From positions 1-35,508 of the IMG/VR virus record IMGVR_UViG_3300036985_000928: a stretch of DNA of 35,508 bases, one strand, 5' to 3'. A program made the position numbers and the translations under genes. Each line of letters opens with the position of its first letter. Within the stretch, counting starts at the first letter, position 1. Below are positions 1 to 7,575 of this stretch, one piece after another. The stretch comes from a virus. Under the pieces are notes generated by a model. That model saw only the letters and a list, made by a program, of their open reading frames with translations. It made no database searches and was not told where the DNA came from.

Positions 1-127
1 CACCCGAGCGAATCGTGTCAGGAACTGGCCGAGTATCTGGGGCGGTGGACTCAACCCTCGAACGGCTGCGAGAAGAAGCGGCTCGTACTGGCAACATGAC
101 GAAAGTCGTGCAGTACAAGGCGCAGAA
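1..127. repeat. Terminal direct repeat, left copy (assembly overlap)
   Basis: Bases 1-127 are identical to 35382-35508. The repeat lies inside the scaffold gene and keeps its reading frame when the two ends are joined, so it marks a circular contig rather than two gene copies. A length of exactly 127 equals a k-mer size commonly used by short-read assemblers, so I read it as an assembly overlap on a circularly permuted genome, not as a biological end repeat. Confidence 0.95.
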
Positions 128-146
128 ACGATCAGCTTCCAAATGA
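1..146 (+). CDS. Scaffolding protein, C-terminal part (gene wraps the circle junction)
   Basis: This is the 3' end of the gene that begins at 34670. The frame opens at base 3 (codon CCC) and runs to TGA at 144-146. Joined across the 127-bp overlap the whole gene is 858 nt (285 aa plus stop). The last ~48 residues are Arg/Lys/Glu-rich and presumably helical. In P22 the C-terminal basic helix-turn-helix of the scaffold binds coat protein; a similar role here is inference from gene position. The coat gene follows after a 17-nt gap containing its ribosome binding site. Confidence 0.85.
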   Translation, partial: PERIVSGTGRVSGAVDSTLERLREEAARTGNMTKVVQYKAQKRSASK

Positions 147-163
147 TTTTTTAAGGAAATACC

Positions 164-1456
164 ATGTCCAATAGTTTCTCGAAAGAAGAGCGCGTCGCCT
201 TTGAAGACCTGCTCGAAGGCTTCCAAGACGCCCTAGTGTTGTCACGTCACGTTTCGATCTACAACACTAACCAGACCGAAATGGCCCGGACTAACGACAC
301 CATCTGGCGTCCACAGCCTTACATCGCGCAGTCGCAGAACAGCGTACCCGGCACGCCCGTCACGTATCAAAACATGACTCAGTTGTCGGTGCCATCAACC
401 ATCGGTTTCGGCAAGTCCGTGCCTTGGACTATGACCACCCTCGAACTGCGCGACGCGCTGCAAGAAGGCCGTTTGGGCGAAAGCGCCAAGCAAAAGCTCG
501 CATCCGACATCAACGTCGCAATCATGAACACAGCCGCAACGCTGGGCTCTTTGGTCGTGCCAATTGCTGCCGCTGCTGGTGATTATGATGACGTCTCCCT
601 GTGCGACACCATCATGAACGAGCAAGGTATCCCCAACTACGACCGCTTCTTGGGTCTGTCCAGCCGCGACTACAACGGTCTGGCCGGCAACCTGTCGCAA
701 GCAAGCCGTTCGTTTGGTAACGCCAAGTCCGACAAGGCCTATGAGCGCAATTTCGTTGGCATGGTTGCAGGTTTCGACACCTACAAGTTTGACTACGCAA
801 ATCGCATCACTGCTGCTGCTGGCGGTGCATCCATCACCATCGACACCAACGGTTCGAACACGCAAGCGAACTACGCTCCTCAGGCTACCTCCACCTCCGT
901 GGGCGGCCAGATCAACGTGGATAACCGCTTCCAGACCGTCACCGTGTCGACCTCCGCAAGCGTTGCTGCTGGCGATGCCTTCACAATCGCTGAAGTCTAC
1001 GCAGTGCACCACATCACCAAGCAATCCACAGGCCAGCTCAAGACCTTCCGTGTCGTGAGCGTCCCAGCCGGTGGCACTAGCCTGGTGATTACTCCCCCGA
1101 TCATCGGTGCTCAAACCATTGGTGGCACAGGCCCAACCGACGCCCAATTGCAGTACAAAAACGTGGACGTGGCTATCGCTGCCGACGCTGCTGCAATCGT
1201 CTGGCTGAACGAAAACGCCTCGGCCGTCAACGTGTTCTGGCAGCGTGATTCGTTGGAAATCTTGCCCGGCCGTTACGCCGTGCCTTCGGACGCTGGCACC
1301 GCAGTGATGCGCGCAAGCACCGACCAGGGCATCGAGCTGGTGATGCAGAAGTGGTACGACATCGACACCATGACGATCAAGTACCGCATGGACACGCTCT
1401 TCGGCGTGGTTAACAAGAACCCGGAAATGAGCGGAATCCTACTTTTTAATCAATAA
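164..1456 (+). CDS. Major capsid (coat) protein, P22 gp5-like
   Basis: 430 aa, the same length as P22 coat protein. Several stretches align with P22 gp5 from memory: NDTIW near residue 44, the segment around MNTAATLGSLVV near 120, MVAGFD near 202, and NVDNRFQTVTVS near 250, where P22 has NVDNRFATVTLS in its telokin-like insertion region. It should therefore be an HK97-fold coat with the P22-type extra domain, assembled on the scaffold encoded immediately upstream. The start at 164 has an AAGGAA ribosome site 6 nt upstream. A strong terminator follows, fitting a highly expressed gene at the end of a transcript segment. Confidence 0.95.
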   Translation: MSNSFSKEERVAFEDLLEGFQDALVLSRHVSIYNTNQTEMARTNDTIWRPQPYIAQSQNSVPGTPVTYQNMTQLSVPSTIGFGKSVPWTMTTLELRDALQEGRLGESAKQKLASDINVAIMNTAATLGSLVVPIAAAAGDYDDVSLCDTIMNEQGIPNYDRFLGLSSRDYNGLAGNLSQASRSFGNAKSDKAYERNFVGMVAGFDTYKFDYANRITAAAGGASITIDTNGSNTQANYAPQATSTSVGGQINVDNRFQTVTVSTSASVAAGDAFTIAEVYAVHHITKQSTGQLKTFRVVSVPAGGTSLVITPPIIGAQTIGGTGPTDAQLQYKNVDVAIAADAAAIVWLNENASAVNVFWQRDSLEILPGRYAVPSDAGTAVMRASTDQGIELVMQKWYDIDTMTIKYRMDTLFGVVNKNPEMSGILLFNQ

Positions 1457-1471
1457 TCTGTGAACTAAAGG

Positions 1472-1496
1472 GAAGGGGCTTCGGCCCCTTCTTTTT
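1472..1496 (+). terminator. Rho-independent terminator after coat gene
   Basis: An 8-bp stem (GAAGGGGC / GCCCCTTC) is closed by a TTCG tetraloop and followed directly by five T residues. It lies 15 nt after the coat stop codon. It should limit read-through from the strongly expressed portal-scaffold-coat genes into the tail genes; the next gene starts only 15 nt further on, so tail genes depend on read-through or on a promoter I cannot identify. Confidence 0.93.
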
Positions 1497-1510
1497 AACT
1501 GGAGAAAATC

Positions 1511-1678
1511 ATGCCCCTGAAACAAGGCTACTCAGCCAGATCAATCGGCAAGAACATTGCCAAAGAAATGAAATCCGGCAAGCCGCAAAAGCAGTCCGTG
1601 GCCATTGCACTCAGCGTGGCTACCAAGGCAGCCAAAGCCGCAGGCAAGCCCAGCAAAGCACCCAAGAAAGCCAAGTGA
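1511..1678 (+). CDS. Small basic protein, DUF6496-like
   Basis: 55 aa, starting MPLKQGYSARSIGKNIA and containing GKPQKQSVAIALS, then an Ala/Lys/Pro-rich tail. It resembles small phage proteins that I recall as DUF6496, found near virion genes of aquatic phages; the function is unknown. The high Lys content suggests nucleic-acid or acidic-protein contact, but that is inference. GGAG lies 7 nt before the ATG. Its TGA overlaps the ATG of the next gene (TGATG at 1676-1680), so the two are translationally coupled. It is the first gene after the coat terminator. Confidence 0.8.
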   Translation: MPLKQGYSARSIGKNIAKEMKSGKPQKQSVAIALSVATKAAKAAGKPSKAPKKAK

Positions 1679-1977
1679 TGCAGGACAACATCTTGATGCC
1701 CAAATACGGCAAGAACAAAAACCCGATCAAAAAGCGCAGGCCATCCAAGCCCATCGACGGCATCAATCACCGCCTGCTGCGCGAGCAAGCCGCAGCAGCC
1801 GCAGCAGTTGCGCCTACGCCTGCACCCGAGCCAGTCCTTGACAACGCAGCGCCCACCCGCGCAGAGCTGGAGGCCAAGGCCACCGAACTCAGCATTCGCT
1901 TCGACGGTCGCACAAAGGACAAAAAGCTGGGACAATTGATACAGGACAAACTGTCCGAGCCAACCGCAGGAGAATGA
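1678..1977 (+). CDS. Hypothetical head-region protein with C-terminal SAP/HeH-like helix pair
   Basis: 99 aa. The N-terminus is Lys/Arg-rich (residues 1-35), followed by an Ala/Pro linker (~37-58) and a C-terminal helical segment from about residue 60. That segment has the pattern 'RAELEAKATEL...DGRTKDKKLGQLIQDKL', reminiscent of the HeH/LEM or SAP helix-extended loop-helix motif seen at the ends of phage head proteins. This similarity is by eye only. I chose ATG 1678 over the in-frame GTG at 1675 because it overlaps the upstream stop. It sits between coat and the gp4-like adaptor. Confidence 0.7.
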   Translation: MQDNILMPKYGKNKNPIKKRRPSKPIDGINHRLLREQAAAAAAVAPTPAPEPVLDNAAPTRAELEAKATELSIRFDGRTKDKKLGQLIQDKLSEPTAGE

Positions 1978-1978
1978 C

Positions 1979-2461
1979 ATGGGATGGACAAAGCGCCAAT
2001 TTATTGAGCAAGCATTCGACGAGATTGGCCTTGCCTCCTACGCCTTCGACCTGACCCCAGAGCAAATGCAGTCCGCCCTGCGGCGTCTGGACACCATGAT
2101 CGCAGCATGGAACGCCCTCGGCATCCGCCTTGGCTACCCGCTGCCATCCAGCCCCCAGGACAGCGACCTGGACGAGCAAACCAACGTGCCCGACCGCTCC
2201 AACGAGGCGATTTACACAAACCTGGCGATCAAGCTGGCCCCGAGCTACGGCAAGCAGGTCATGCCCGACACCAAGGCCACGGCCAAAGAATCGTACAACA
2301 CGCTTCTATCCATCGCGGCCATGCCTAACCAGCAACAAATGCCCGGCACAATGCCAGCAGGCGCAGGTAACAAAGCCTGGCGCGACTACGACAGCCCATT
2401 CCTACGCCGACCCGTCGATCCAGTCCTCGCCGGTGGCGACGGCCCCCTCGAATTCTATTAA
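1979..2461 (+). CDS. Head-to-tail adaptor, P22 gp4-like tail accessory factor
   Basis: 160 aa (P22 gp4 is 166 aa). It shares the gp4 pattern: an N-terminal helix with a conserved small segment, LDTMIAAWNALGIRLGYPLP near residue 43 (P22 has LEAMMAEWYQDGIIIGYRF), then NLAIKLAPSYGK near 80 (P22 NLACRIAPDYA), then a helix ending in MPTG-like MPAGAGN near 130. In P22 gp4 dodecamers bind below the portal and receive gp10 and the tailspikes. The position after coat and before the gp10-like gene matches P22, although a fibre gene and a small gene intervene here. Confidence 0.9.
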   Translation: MGWTKRQFIEQAFDEIGLASYAFDLTPEQMQSALRRLDTMIAAWNALGIRLGYPLPSSPQDSDLDEQTNVPDRSNEAIYTNLAIKLAPSYGKQVMPDTKATAKESYNTLLSIAAMPNQQQMPGTMPAGAGNKAWRDYDSPFLRRPVDPVLAGGDGPLEFY

Positions 2462-2474
2462 GGAGCAAACCCCC

Positions 2475-3818
2475 ATGCCGACCATCAATCAACTCGCAGG
2501 CCTTAGCCAAGTTTCCGGCGGAGACCAACTCCCGATCTACGTTCCCAACAATGGCGACGCCCGTAAGGTTTCGGTTAACCAGCTCCTGCAATACTTTCAG
2601 CAGACCTTCGCAGCGCCTACCGTCGCCACCAACCTATACACCCCAGGCACCGGCTTCAACATCACCGTGCCAACGCCCACCAGTGAACAGCAGTGGATGC
2701 TGCTGCAACCCGCCTCGGCCTTGGCCAGCGGCACAATCACGCTTCCATTGAACACCGGCGTGCCAGACGGAACGCAAATCCTGATTACCACGACGCAGCT
2801 AATCCAATCCTTCACCTTGGCGCTCAATGGTGCAGCCGCAGGCTTTGGCTTTCCTTCCTCACTCGAAGAAGGCGCAGGTATTACGGTGCGTTTCTATCAG
2901 GCCACAAACTCTTGGTACAACATCAGCGCAGAATTATCGGCCGCCGTACTTCCCAGCCTTACAGTTACCCCAGGCCTGACTACGTTGCAAGGCCTGGTCG
3001 TTGGCCGTGGCTCAGGCGTCAACACATCCAACGTGGTGATGGGCGATGGATTGACAGCCAACACGACCGGCACCAATAACGTGGCCATCAACAATTCGGC
3101 CTTGCTGGTCAATACGACCGGCTTAAAAAACATTGCCATCGGAACCAACACCCTCAAGGCAAACATTGACGGCTTTTCCAATGTCGCCATCGGTTTTGAT
3201 TCGCAGCAAGCCCGCACGACGGCACGTCAAAACGTCAGCATTGGCGACAGCACTTTGCGCCTCAACGTCAGTGGCCTATTCAATACGGCAATCGGCGGCT
3301 CGGCACTGGCCACCACCACCGGAAACACAAACACTTGCATCGGCTACCTATCCGGCTTTGAAATCACGACGGGCTCTAACAACGTAATTCTTGGCAACTT
3401 TGACGGCTATACCGCAGGCGTGCTTGACGTTCGTACCGCCACGACCGGCTATGTAGTTCTTAGCAACGGTAACGGCGACGTAGCCGCTTACTGGAATGGG
3501 GCAGATGCTACATTCAGCGGTAGCCTCACATTACCTGGAACAATCGCAACCAGTGCAGTAGCGGCTACCGTTCCAAGCGGAAGCACAATCACTCCTTTAA
3601 AAGCTATTGCTTTTATCAGTGGAACCACTACAGTTAACACTATCTCCGTCCCAAGCAACATGCTTTTGACTGGTGGTTCCATCACCCTGATCCCCACAGG
3701 TGCATTTACCTGGACAACCGCAGGCAACATCGCATTGGCCGGGACATCTGTGGTCAACAAAGCCCTAATCATGACCTACGACTACGGCACCGGCAAGTGG
3801 TATCCAAGTTACGTCTAA
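2475..3818 (+). CDS. Tail fibre / adhesin-like virion protein with YadA-head-type repeats
   Basis: 447 aa from ATG 2475, 13 nt after the gp4-like stop with AGGAG upstream. The N-terminal ~45 residues (INQLAGLSQVSGGDQLPIY) look like a virion-attachment segment of the kind seen in phage fibres. Residues ~70-150 are a beta-rich segment. Residues 201-311 contain seven copies of a 19-22-residue unit with core N-x-A-I-G-x-x-x-L, the left-handed beta-roll repeat of trimeric autotransporter heads (YadA/Hep_Hag type). A beta-rich C-terminal region follows. P22 has no gene between gp4 and gp10, so this is an inserted accessory fibre, probably trimeric and involved in host contact (inference). Confidence 0.8.
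   Translation: MPTINQLAGLSQVSGGDQLPIYVPNNGDARKVSVNQLLQYFQQTFAAPTVATNLYTPGTGFNITVPTPTSEQQWMLLQPASALASGTITLPLNTGVPDGTQILITTTQLIQSFTLALNGAAAGFGFPSSLEEGAGITVRFYQATNSWYNISAELSAAVLPSLTVTPGLTTLQGLVVGRGSGVNTSNVVMGDGLTANTTGTNNVAINNSALLVNTTGLKNIAIGTNTLKANIDGFSNVAIGFDSQQARTTARQNVSIGDSTLRLNVSGLFNTAIGGSALATTTGNTNTCIGYLSGFEITTGSNNVILGNFDGYTAGVLDVRTATTGYVVLSNGNGDVAAYWNGADATFSGSLTLPGTIATSAVAATVPSGSTITPLKAIAFISGTTTVNTISVPSNMLLTGGSITLIPTGAFTWTTAGNIALAGTSVVNKALIMTYDYGTGKWYPSYV
3075..3407 (+). repeat. Coding repeat: seven NxAIGxxxL beta-roll units
   Basis: Within the fibre gene the units NNVAINNSAL, KNIAIGTNTL, SNVAIGFDSQ, QNVSIGDSTL, FNTAIGGSAL, TNTCIGYLSG and NNVILGNFDG recur every 18-22 residues. The DNA copies have diverged, so this is an old protein repeat rather than a recent tandem duplication. 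Confidence 0.85.
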
Positions 3819-3821
3819 GCC

Positions 3822-4085
3822 ATGGCCACCAAAGACACACGCCTTGCCCGTGCTGGGGTCTCGGGCTATAACAAGCCCAAGGCCACCCCGAGCCATCCAA
3901 CCAAAAGCCACGTAGTCGTGGCCAAAGTTGGCGATGAGGTCAAGACTATCCGTTTTGGTCAGCAAGGCGTCAAAGGTTCACCCGAAGGCAGCAAGCGCAA
4001 CGAAGCATTCAAAGCCCGGCACGCTGACAACATTGCCAAAGGCAAGATGAGCGCAGCATTCTGGGCCAACAAGGTCAAGTGGTAA
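3822..4085 (+). CDS. Conserved basic phage protein of unknown function
   Basis: 87 aa, Lys-rich, with RLARAGVSGYNKPK near the start, SHVVVAKVGDEVKTIRFGQQG in the middle, and a C-terminal KARHADNIAKGKMSAAFWANKVKW. I recall near-identical small proteins in many aquatic phages beside structural genes, but no established function. Its regular basic helix at the C-terminus could bind DNA or a virion partner (inference). It starts 3 nt after the fibre stop and ends 3 nt before the gp10-like gene, so it belongs to the same transcript. Confidence 0.8.
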   Translation: MATKDTRLARAGVSGYNKPKATPSHPTKSHVVVAKVGDEVKTIRFGQQGVKGSPEGSKRNEAFKARHADNIAKGKMSAAFWANKVKW

Positions 4086-4088
4086 ACC

Positions 4089-5501
4089 ATGCAAATTCAA
4101 ATTTTGAACGGTATTTACGCCGATAACACGCCAGAGCTGCGCACCGCTTACCCGGTCAACATGGTTCCCGTGCCAAAGCAGTCCGGCATCAGCAACGGAT
4201 TCCTACGCCCAGGCGATGGCCTAGTCTCCAACGGCACCGGCCCAGGAATCGACCGTGGCGGCATTGAGTGGAACGGCATCTGCTACCGCGTCATGGGCAC
4301 CAGCCTAGTCCGCGTGGCCAGCGACGGCACCGTTACCACCTTGGGCGACGTTGGTGGCCCAACCACCCAACTGGTGACAATGGACTACAGCTTCGACTTG
4401 CTGGCCATCGCCTCCGGTGGCCGTCTGTACTACTGGAATCCCATTGCGGCCACCCTGACGCAAGTCACCGACCCAGACCTTGGCATCGTGCTCGACGTGG
4501 TGTGGGTGGACGGCTTCTTCATGACCACCGACGGCACCAGCCTGATCGTTACCGAGCTGACCGACCCGACCCAGGTTAACCCGATCAAATACGGCGCCTC
4601 AGAAATCGACCCCGACCCGGTAGTCGCCTTGCTCAAGCTGCGCAATGAAATCTACGCCATGAACCGGCACACCATCGAGGTGTTCGACAACATAGGCGGC
4701 GACCTTTTCCCATTTGAGCGCATTGCCGGAGCGCAGATTCAAAAGGGCGCTATCGGAACGCAAGGCTGCTGCGTCTACCTGGAGCGCATCGCCTTTTTGG
4801 GCGGTGGCCGCAATGAGGCACCCGGCATTTACGTCGGCGCAGCCGCAACTGCACAAAAGATCAGCACGCAGGAGATCGACAATCTGCTCCTGAACTACAC
4901 CGAGGTACAGCTCGCACTGGTCAAGCTCGAAGCACGCAACGACAAGGCGCACGAGCATCTATACGTCCACCTGCCAGACCGGACTATCGTTTACGACGCA
5001 TCCGCTTCCGAGGCCTTGGGCGATCAAGTCTGGTTCACCCTCACCACCAGCGTCGTCGGCTTTTCTCAATTTCGCGCCCGCAATATGGTCTGGTGCTACG
5101 ACAAATGGCTCGTCGGCGATCCACAGTCCACCACCATCGGCTACTTCGTGCAAGACACCGGCCACCACTGGGGCCAGCAAGTGCGCTGGGAATTCGGCAC
5201 GATCATCACCTACAACGAAGGCAACGGCGCGATCTTCAACCGCCTAGAGCTAGTCAGCCTCACCGGAAGCGTGGCCATCGGCACTAACCCACAGATCAGC
5301 ACCAGCTACAGCCTGGACGGCAAATCGTGGAGCCAAAACCGCAGCATCACCGTCGGCACCACAGGCAACACCGCCAAGCGCCTGGCCTGGTTCCAGCAAG
5401 GCCACATGCGCAACTGGCGTATCCAGCGATTCCAAGGCGATAGCGATGCGCATGTATCTTTCGCCCGCCTTGAGGCCCAGATCGAAGCATTGGCGTTCTA
5501 A
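4089..5501 (+). CDS. Tail hub / packaged DNA stabilisation protein, P22 gp10-like
   Basis: 470 aa (P22 gp10 is 472 aa). Matches to the gp10 family that I can see include YPVNMVPVPKQ near residue 20 (P22 YLPVNMLATPKE), a G-rich beta-propeller-like region, QKGAIGTQGC near 220 (P22 QKGIAGTYC), HLYVHLPDRTIVYDASAS near 294 (P22 HELLIIHLPRHVLVYDASSS), and a C-terminal segment like 'KRLAWFQQGHMRNWRIQRF' matching 'KRVLWKRVGRIRRLIGFKL'. gp10 forms a hexameric hub below gp4 and accepts the tail needle. Its TAA overlaps the ATG of the next gene (TAATG), so the hub and the following protein are coupled. Confidence 0.93.
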   Translation: MQIQILNGIYADNTPELRTAYPVNMVPVPKQSGISNGFLRPGDGLVSNGTGPGIDRGGIEWNGICYRVMGTSLVRVASDGTVTTLGDVGGPTTQLVTMDYSFDLLAIASGGRLYYWNPIAATLTQVTDPDLGIVLDVVWVDGFFMTTDGTSLIVTELTDPTQVNPIKYGASEIDPDPVVALLKLRNEIYAMNRHTIEVFDNIGGDLFPFERIAGAQIQKGAIGTQGCCVYLERIAFLGGGRNEAPGIYVGAAATAQKISTQEIDNLLLNYTEVQLALVKLEARNDKAHEHLYVHLPDRTIVYDASASEALGDQVWFTLTTSVVGFSQFRARNMVWCYDKWLVGDPQSTTIGYFVQDTGHHWGQQVRWEFGTIITYNEGNGAIFNRLELVSLTGSVAIGTNPQISTSYSLDGKSWSQNRSITVGTTGNTAKRLAWFQQGHMRNWRIQRFQGDSDAHVSFARLEAQIEALAF

Positions 5502-6742
5502 TGGCCACCGCACCCTATTCCCGCAAGCTAAACCTAACGCGCGATCAGCTCGCGCAGTTTCTGACCGACCAGCAACAGATCAGACAGTTCGAACTGCTCT
5601 TTTCCGTTGCAGATCAGGCGCAGTACATCCCCGACGAAGTAAACGAGGCCAAGCTAGAGGCAGGCAGCGCCCAGGCCACCGCAAACGACGCGCTGGCGCA
5701 GCTCACCCGCATAGCCAACGCGGTCCAACTGCTGGCAGCCGCGCCCGTTATCGAGAACAACAATTCCACCGTTACCGATTACTTGGACTTCAACGGCGCA
5801 GCCCCACACGTCTCCCGCATCCGGCGCATGGCCTGGAATGATGCAGACCAGACCGTAGACCTTGGCATGGAATACGACGTGGTGCAGCAGATCGGCCTAG
5901 AGACTTACGCCCGCGTGGCTAACTTCACCGGAATCACCATTCCAAATGGCACCGTGGTGGGCTTTACCGGGGCCGTGCCGGACAGCGCGCTATCAGTGGC
6001 ACCCTACCTAGCCAACGGCGCTACAAACACGCTCTACATCGTCGGCGTGATGACGCACGACCTGCCAGATTCAGGCGACAAAGGCTATTGCACCGTTTGG
6101 GGCTTCGTGCGCGACGTAGACACCAGCGCGTTTACCTTGGGCGACATTCTTTATGCCTCGCCTACCGTGGCCGGTGCGTTTACCAACGTCAAACCCACCG
6201 CGCCGAATAACGTGGTTCCGGTGGCCGCTGTGCTTCAAGTCGGTACTACCGACGGCGTTATCTTTGTGCGCCCAACCATCGAGCAGCAGATTTATTACGG
6301 CGAGTTCACCAAGACCAACAGCCAAAGCCCGGCGGCCACAAATACCGCTTACGCGCTCACCTTCACCAATACCGAGATTGCAAACGGCGTCAGCATCGGC
6401 GGCACGACTTCGCAAATCATCATCGCCCAGGCCGGTCTCTATAACCTCGCCTGCTCGGTGCAGATCACATCGACCAACTCGTCGCAGAAGTCCATCTGGG
6501 CCTGGCTGCGCAAGAACGGAACGACTGACCTCCCCAACTCGGCCCGCGTCGCGTCCATTACACTGAACAACGGCTACTTGGTCGTAACGCTGAACGAGGT
6601 TGCATCCCTGCTGGCCGGTGACTTCATTGAGGTGATGTACGCAGCCAACAGCACAAACGTCAGCATCGCCACCGTGGCGGCCACCGCCTTTGCACCAGCA
6701 GCCCCAGCCGTTATTCTTGCCGTCACCCAAACCGAACAATAG
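5501..6742 (+). CDS. Virion protein with coiled-coil N-terminus and C1q/TNF-like C-terminal knob; candidate tail needle analogue
   Basis: 413 aa. Residues ~1-85 are helical with heptad-like character (QLAQFLTDQQQIRQFELLF, then AQATANDALAQLTRIANAVQLL). Residues ~110-265 form a beta-rich domain with the pattern LGDILYASPTVAGAFTN and VPVAAVLQVGTTDGVIFVRP, common in phage tail proteins. Residues ~270-400 look like a C1q/TNF jelly roll (AYALTFTNTEIANGV, AGLYNLACSVQI, SLLAGDFIEVMYAA). It occupies the gp26 needle position directly after gp10. Sf6 needles end in a TNF-like trimeric knob, which makes a needle role attractive, but I see no direct sequence match to gp26. A decoration or fibre protein remains possible. 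Confidence 0.7.
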   Translation: MATAPYSRKLNLTRDQLAQFLTDQQQIRQFELLFSVADQAQYIPDEVNEAKLEAGSAQATANDALAQLTRIANAVQLLAAAPVIENNNSTVTDYLDFNGAAPHVSRIRRMAWNDADQTVDLGMEYDVVQQIGLETYARVANFTGITIPNGTVVGFTGAVPDSALSVAPYLANGATNTLYIVGVMTHDLPDSGDKGYCTVWGFVRDVDTSAFTLGDILYASPTVAGAFTNVKPTAPNNVVPVAAVLQVGTTDGVIFVRPTIEQQIYYGEFTKTNSQSPAATNTAYALTFTNTEIANGVSIGGTTSQIIIAQAGLYNLACSVQITSTNSSQKSIWAWLRKNGTTDLPNSARVASITLNNGYLVVTLNEVASLLAGDFIEVMYAANSTNVSIATVAATAFAPAAPAVILAVTQTEQ

Positions 6743-6751
6743 GAGCACAAA

Positions 6752-7087
6752 GTGACCGTTACCGTCAAAGTCTTAATCCCCGCCAAGCAGGCCGAGGCCA
6801 CCAATACCGTGCAGTACACCGCCGTGAACTGCAAAACCATCATTGATAAATTCACCGTCACCAACACCAGTGCGGGCAATGTCACATTCAGCGCCAACCT
6901 GGTCACCGGCGGCGGCAGCGTAGCCACCAGCAACCTGATAATCGATACCCGCAGCATTTCGCCAGACGAGTGCTATACCACACCTGAATTAGTCGGGCAG
7001 GCTTTAGAAGCAGGAGGGGTTATATCAACAATTGCAAGCTCTGCTGGTGCTTTAACAATCAGAGCTTCAGGACGAGAAATAACTTAA
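6752..7087 (+). CDS. Small putative structural protein
   Basis: 111 aa with a GTG start at 6752, preceded by AGGAG 7 nt upstream. The pattern is beta-rich: KVLIPAKQAEA, DKFTVTNTSAGNVTFSANLV, IDTRSISPDECYTTPELVGQ, and ALTIRASGREIT. I recall many short phage proteins with this shape between tail genes; they are usually annotated as virion or hypothetical proteins. The function is not known. A single-domain beta sandwich decorating the tail or head would fit (inference). The composition of its last third is more AT-rich than its first part. Confidence 0.75.
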   Translation: MTVTVKVLIPAKQAEATNTVQYTAVNCKTIIDKFTVTNTSAGNVTFSANLVTGGGSVATSNLIIDTRSISPDECYTTPELVGQALEAGGVISTIASSAGALTIRASGREIT

Positions 7088-7098
7088 AGGAGAACAGC

Positions 7099-7497
7099 AT
7101 GGACAAATTTATGATGATGCCCAAGGGTTTTGTTGGCCTGCCAATGGAGGAGGAATTCATTACCGCAGCTGAGAACAAAAAGAACACCCAGATCGTGATC
7201 GACGACTGGATGCTCGGCCCCGAGAAGCCCAGCAACGAGCCCACAGCAAACAAGGTCTACTGGGTTGCGCTCGGCAAAGCCATGCAAGTGGACGAGAAAG
7301 AGGCCCGTCGCCGTCGCTGCTCAAACTGCGAGTATTACGACAACAGCACCATGACCCAAGCCAAGATGGAGCGCATCCCCCGCAATGACTGGGACACCGA
7401 CGCCGGATTCCGTGGCTACTGCGACAAATTCGACTTCATCTGCCACGACCTGCGCTCCTGCCAGGCGCAGGAAGAGCGCGAATGCGAGATGGATTGA
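7099..7497 (+). CDS. Hypothetical Cys-rich protein, possible zinc-binding domain
   Basis: 132 aa with AAAGGAG 7 nt before the ATG. Residues 1-70 are acidic and unremarkable. The C-terminal half carries six cysteines (C74, C77, C108, C115, C121, C129) in the pattern CxxC ... GYC ... C ... C ... C, with GFRGYCDKFDFICHDLRSC as the core. This is likely metal-binding, or possibly an Fe-S site, but no ligand can be proved by reading. Similar Cys-rich small proteins are recalled next to tail genes in aquatic phages. It lies between a structural gene and the cupin gene. Confidence 0.75.
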   Translation: MDKFMMMPKGFVGLPMEEEFITAAENKKNTQIVIDDWMLGPEKPSNEPTANKVYWVALGKAMQVDEKEARRRRCSNCEYYDNSTMTQAKMERIPRNDWDTDAGFRGYCDKFDFICHDLRSCQAQEERECEMD

Positions 7498-7522
7498 CCA
7501 AATGCCAATTTGTGAGAAAATC

Positions 7523-7555
7523 AAGCCGCTGAGTTCCAAAAGCTGCCAGCGGCTT
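7523..7555 (+). promoter_or_regulatory. Perfect 9-bp hairpin upstream of cupin gene
   Basis: AAGCCGCTG (7523-7531) and CAGCGGCTT (7547-7555) are exact inverted complements separated by 15 nt. It lies in the only sizeable gap (78 nt) between the gp10 region and the ejection genes. No T-run follows, so it is not a standard intrinsic terminator. It may be an mRNA processing or stability element or a binding site. Confidence 0.5.
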
Positions 7556-7575
7556 GCCCTTCACAGGAGTGCCAC

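Noticed and set aside
1-127. The end repeat as a true T7-like terminal redundancy
   Set aside because: It lies inside a gene that is complete only when circularised, its length equals a standard k-mer, and P22-type phages package by headful from circularly permuted DNA. Read-end data would be needed to revise this.
395-1147. 250-codon open frame on the minus strand opposite the coat gene
   Set aside because: It is the mirror of a codon-biased, clearly homologous coat gene. The predicted protein is Val/Gly/His/Cys-rich with no domain and no ribosome site.
2130-2474. N-terminal extension of the fibre frame from 2130
   Set aside because: It would overlap the gp4-like gene in another frame with Thr/Pro/Arg-rich sequence typical of a shadow. 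ATG 2475 has AGGAG upstream and begins a normal fibre N-terminus.
6071-6748. 225-codon minus-strand frame opposite the needle-candidate gene
   Set aside because: Antisense shadow; composition follows the complementary codons and the neighbouring genes all run rightward.
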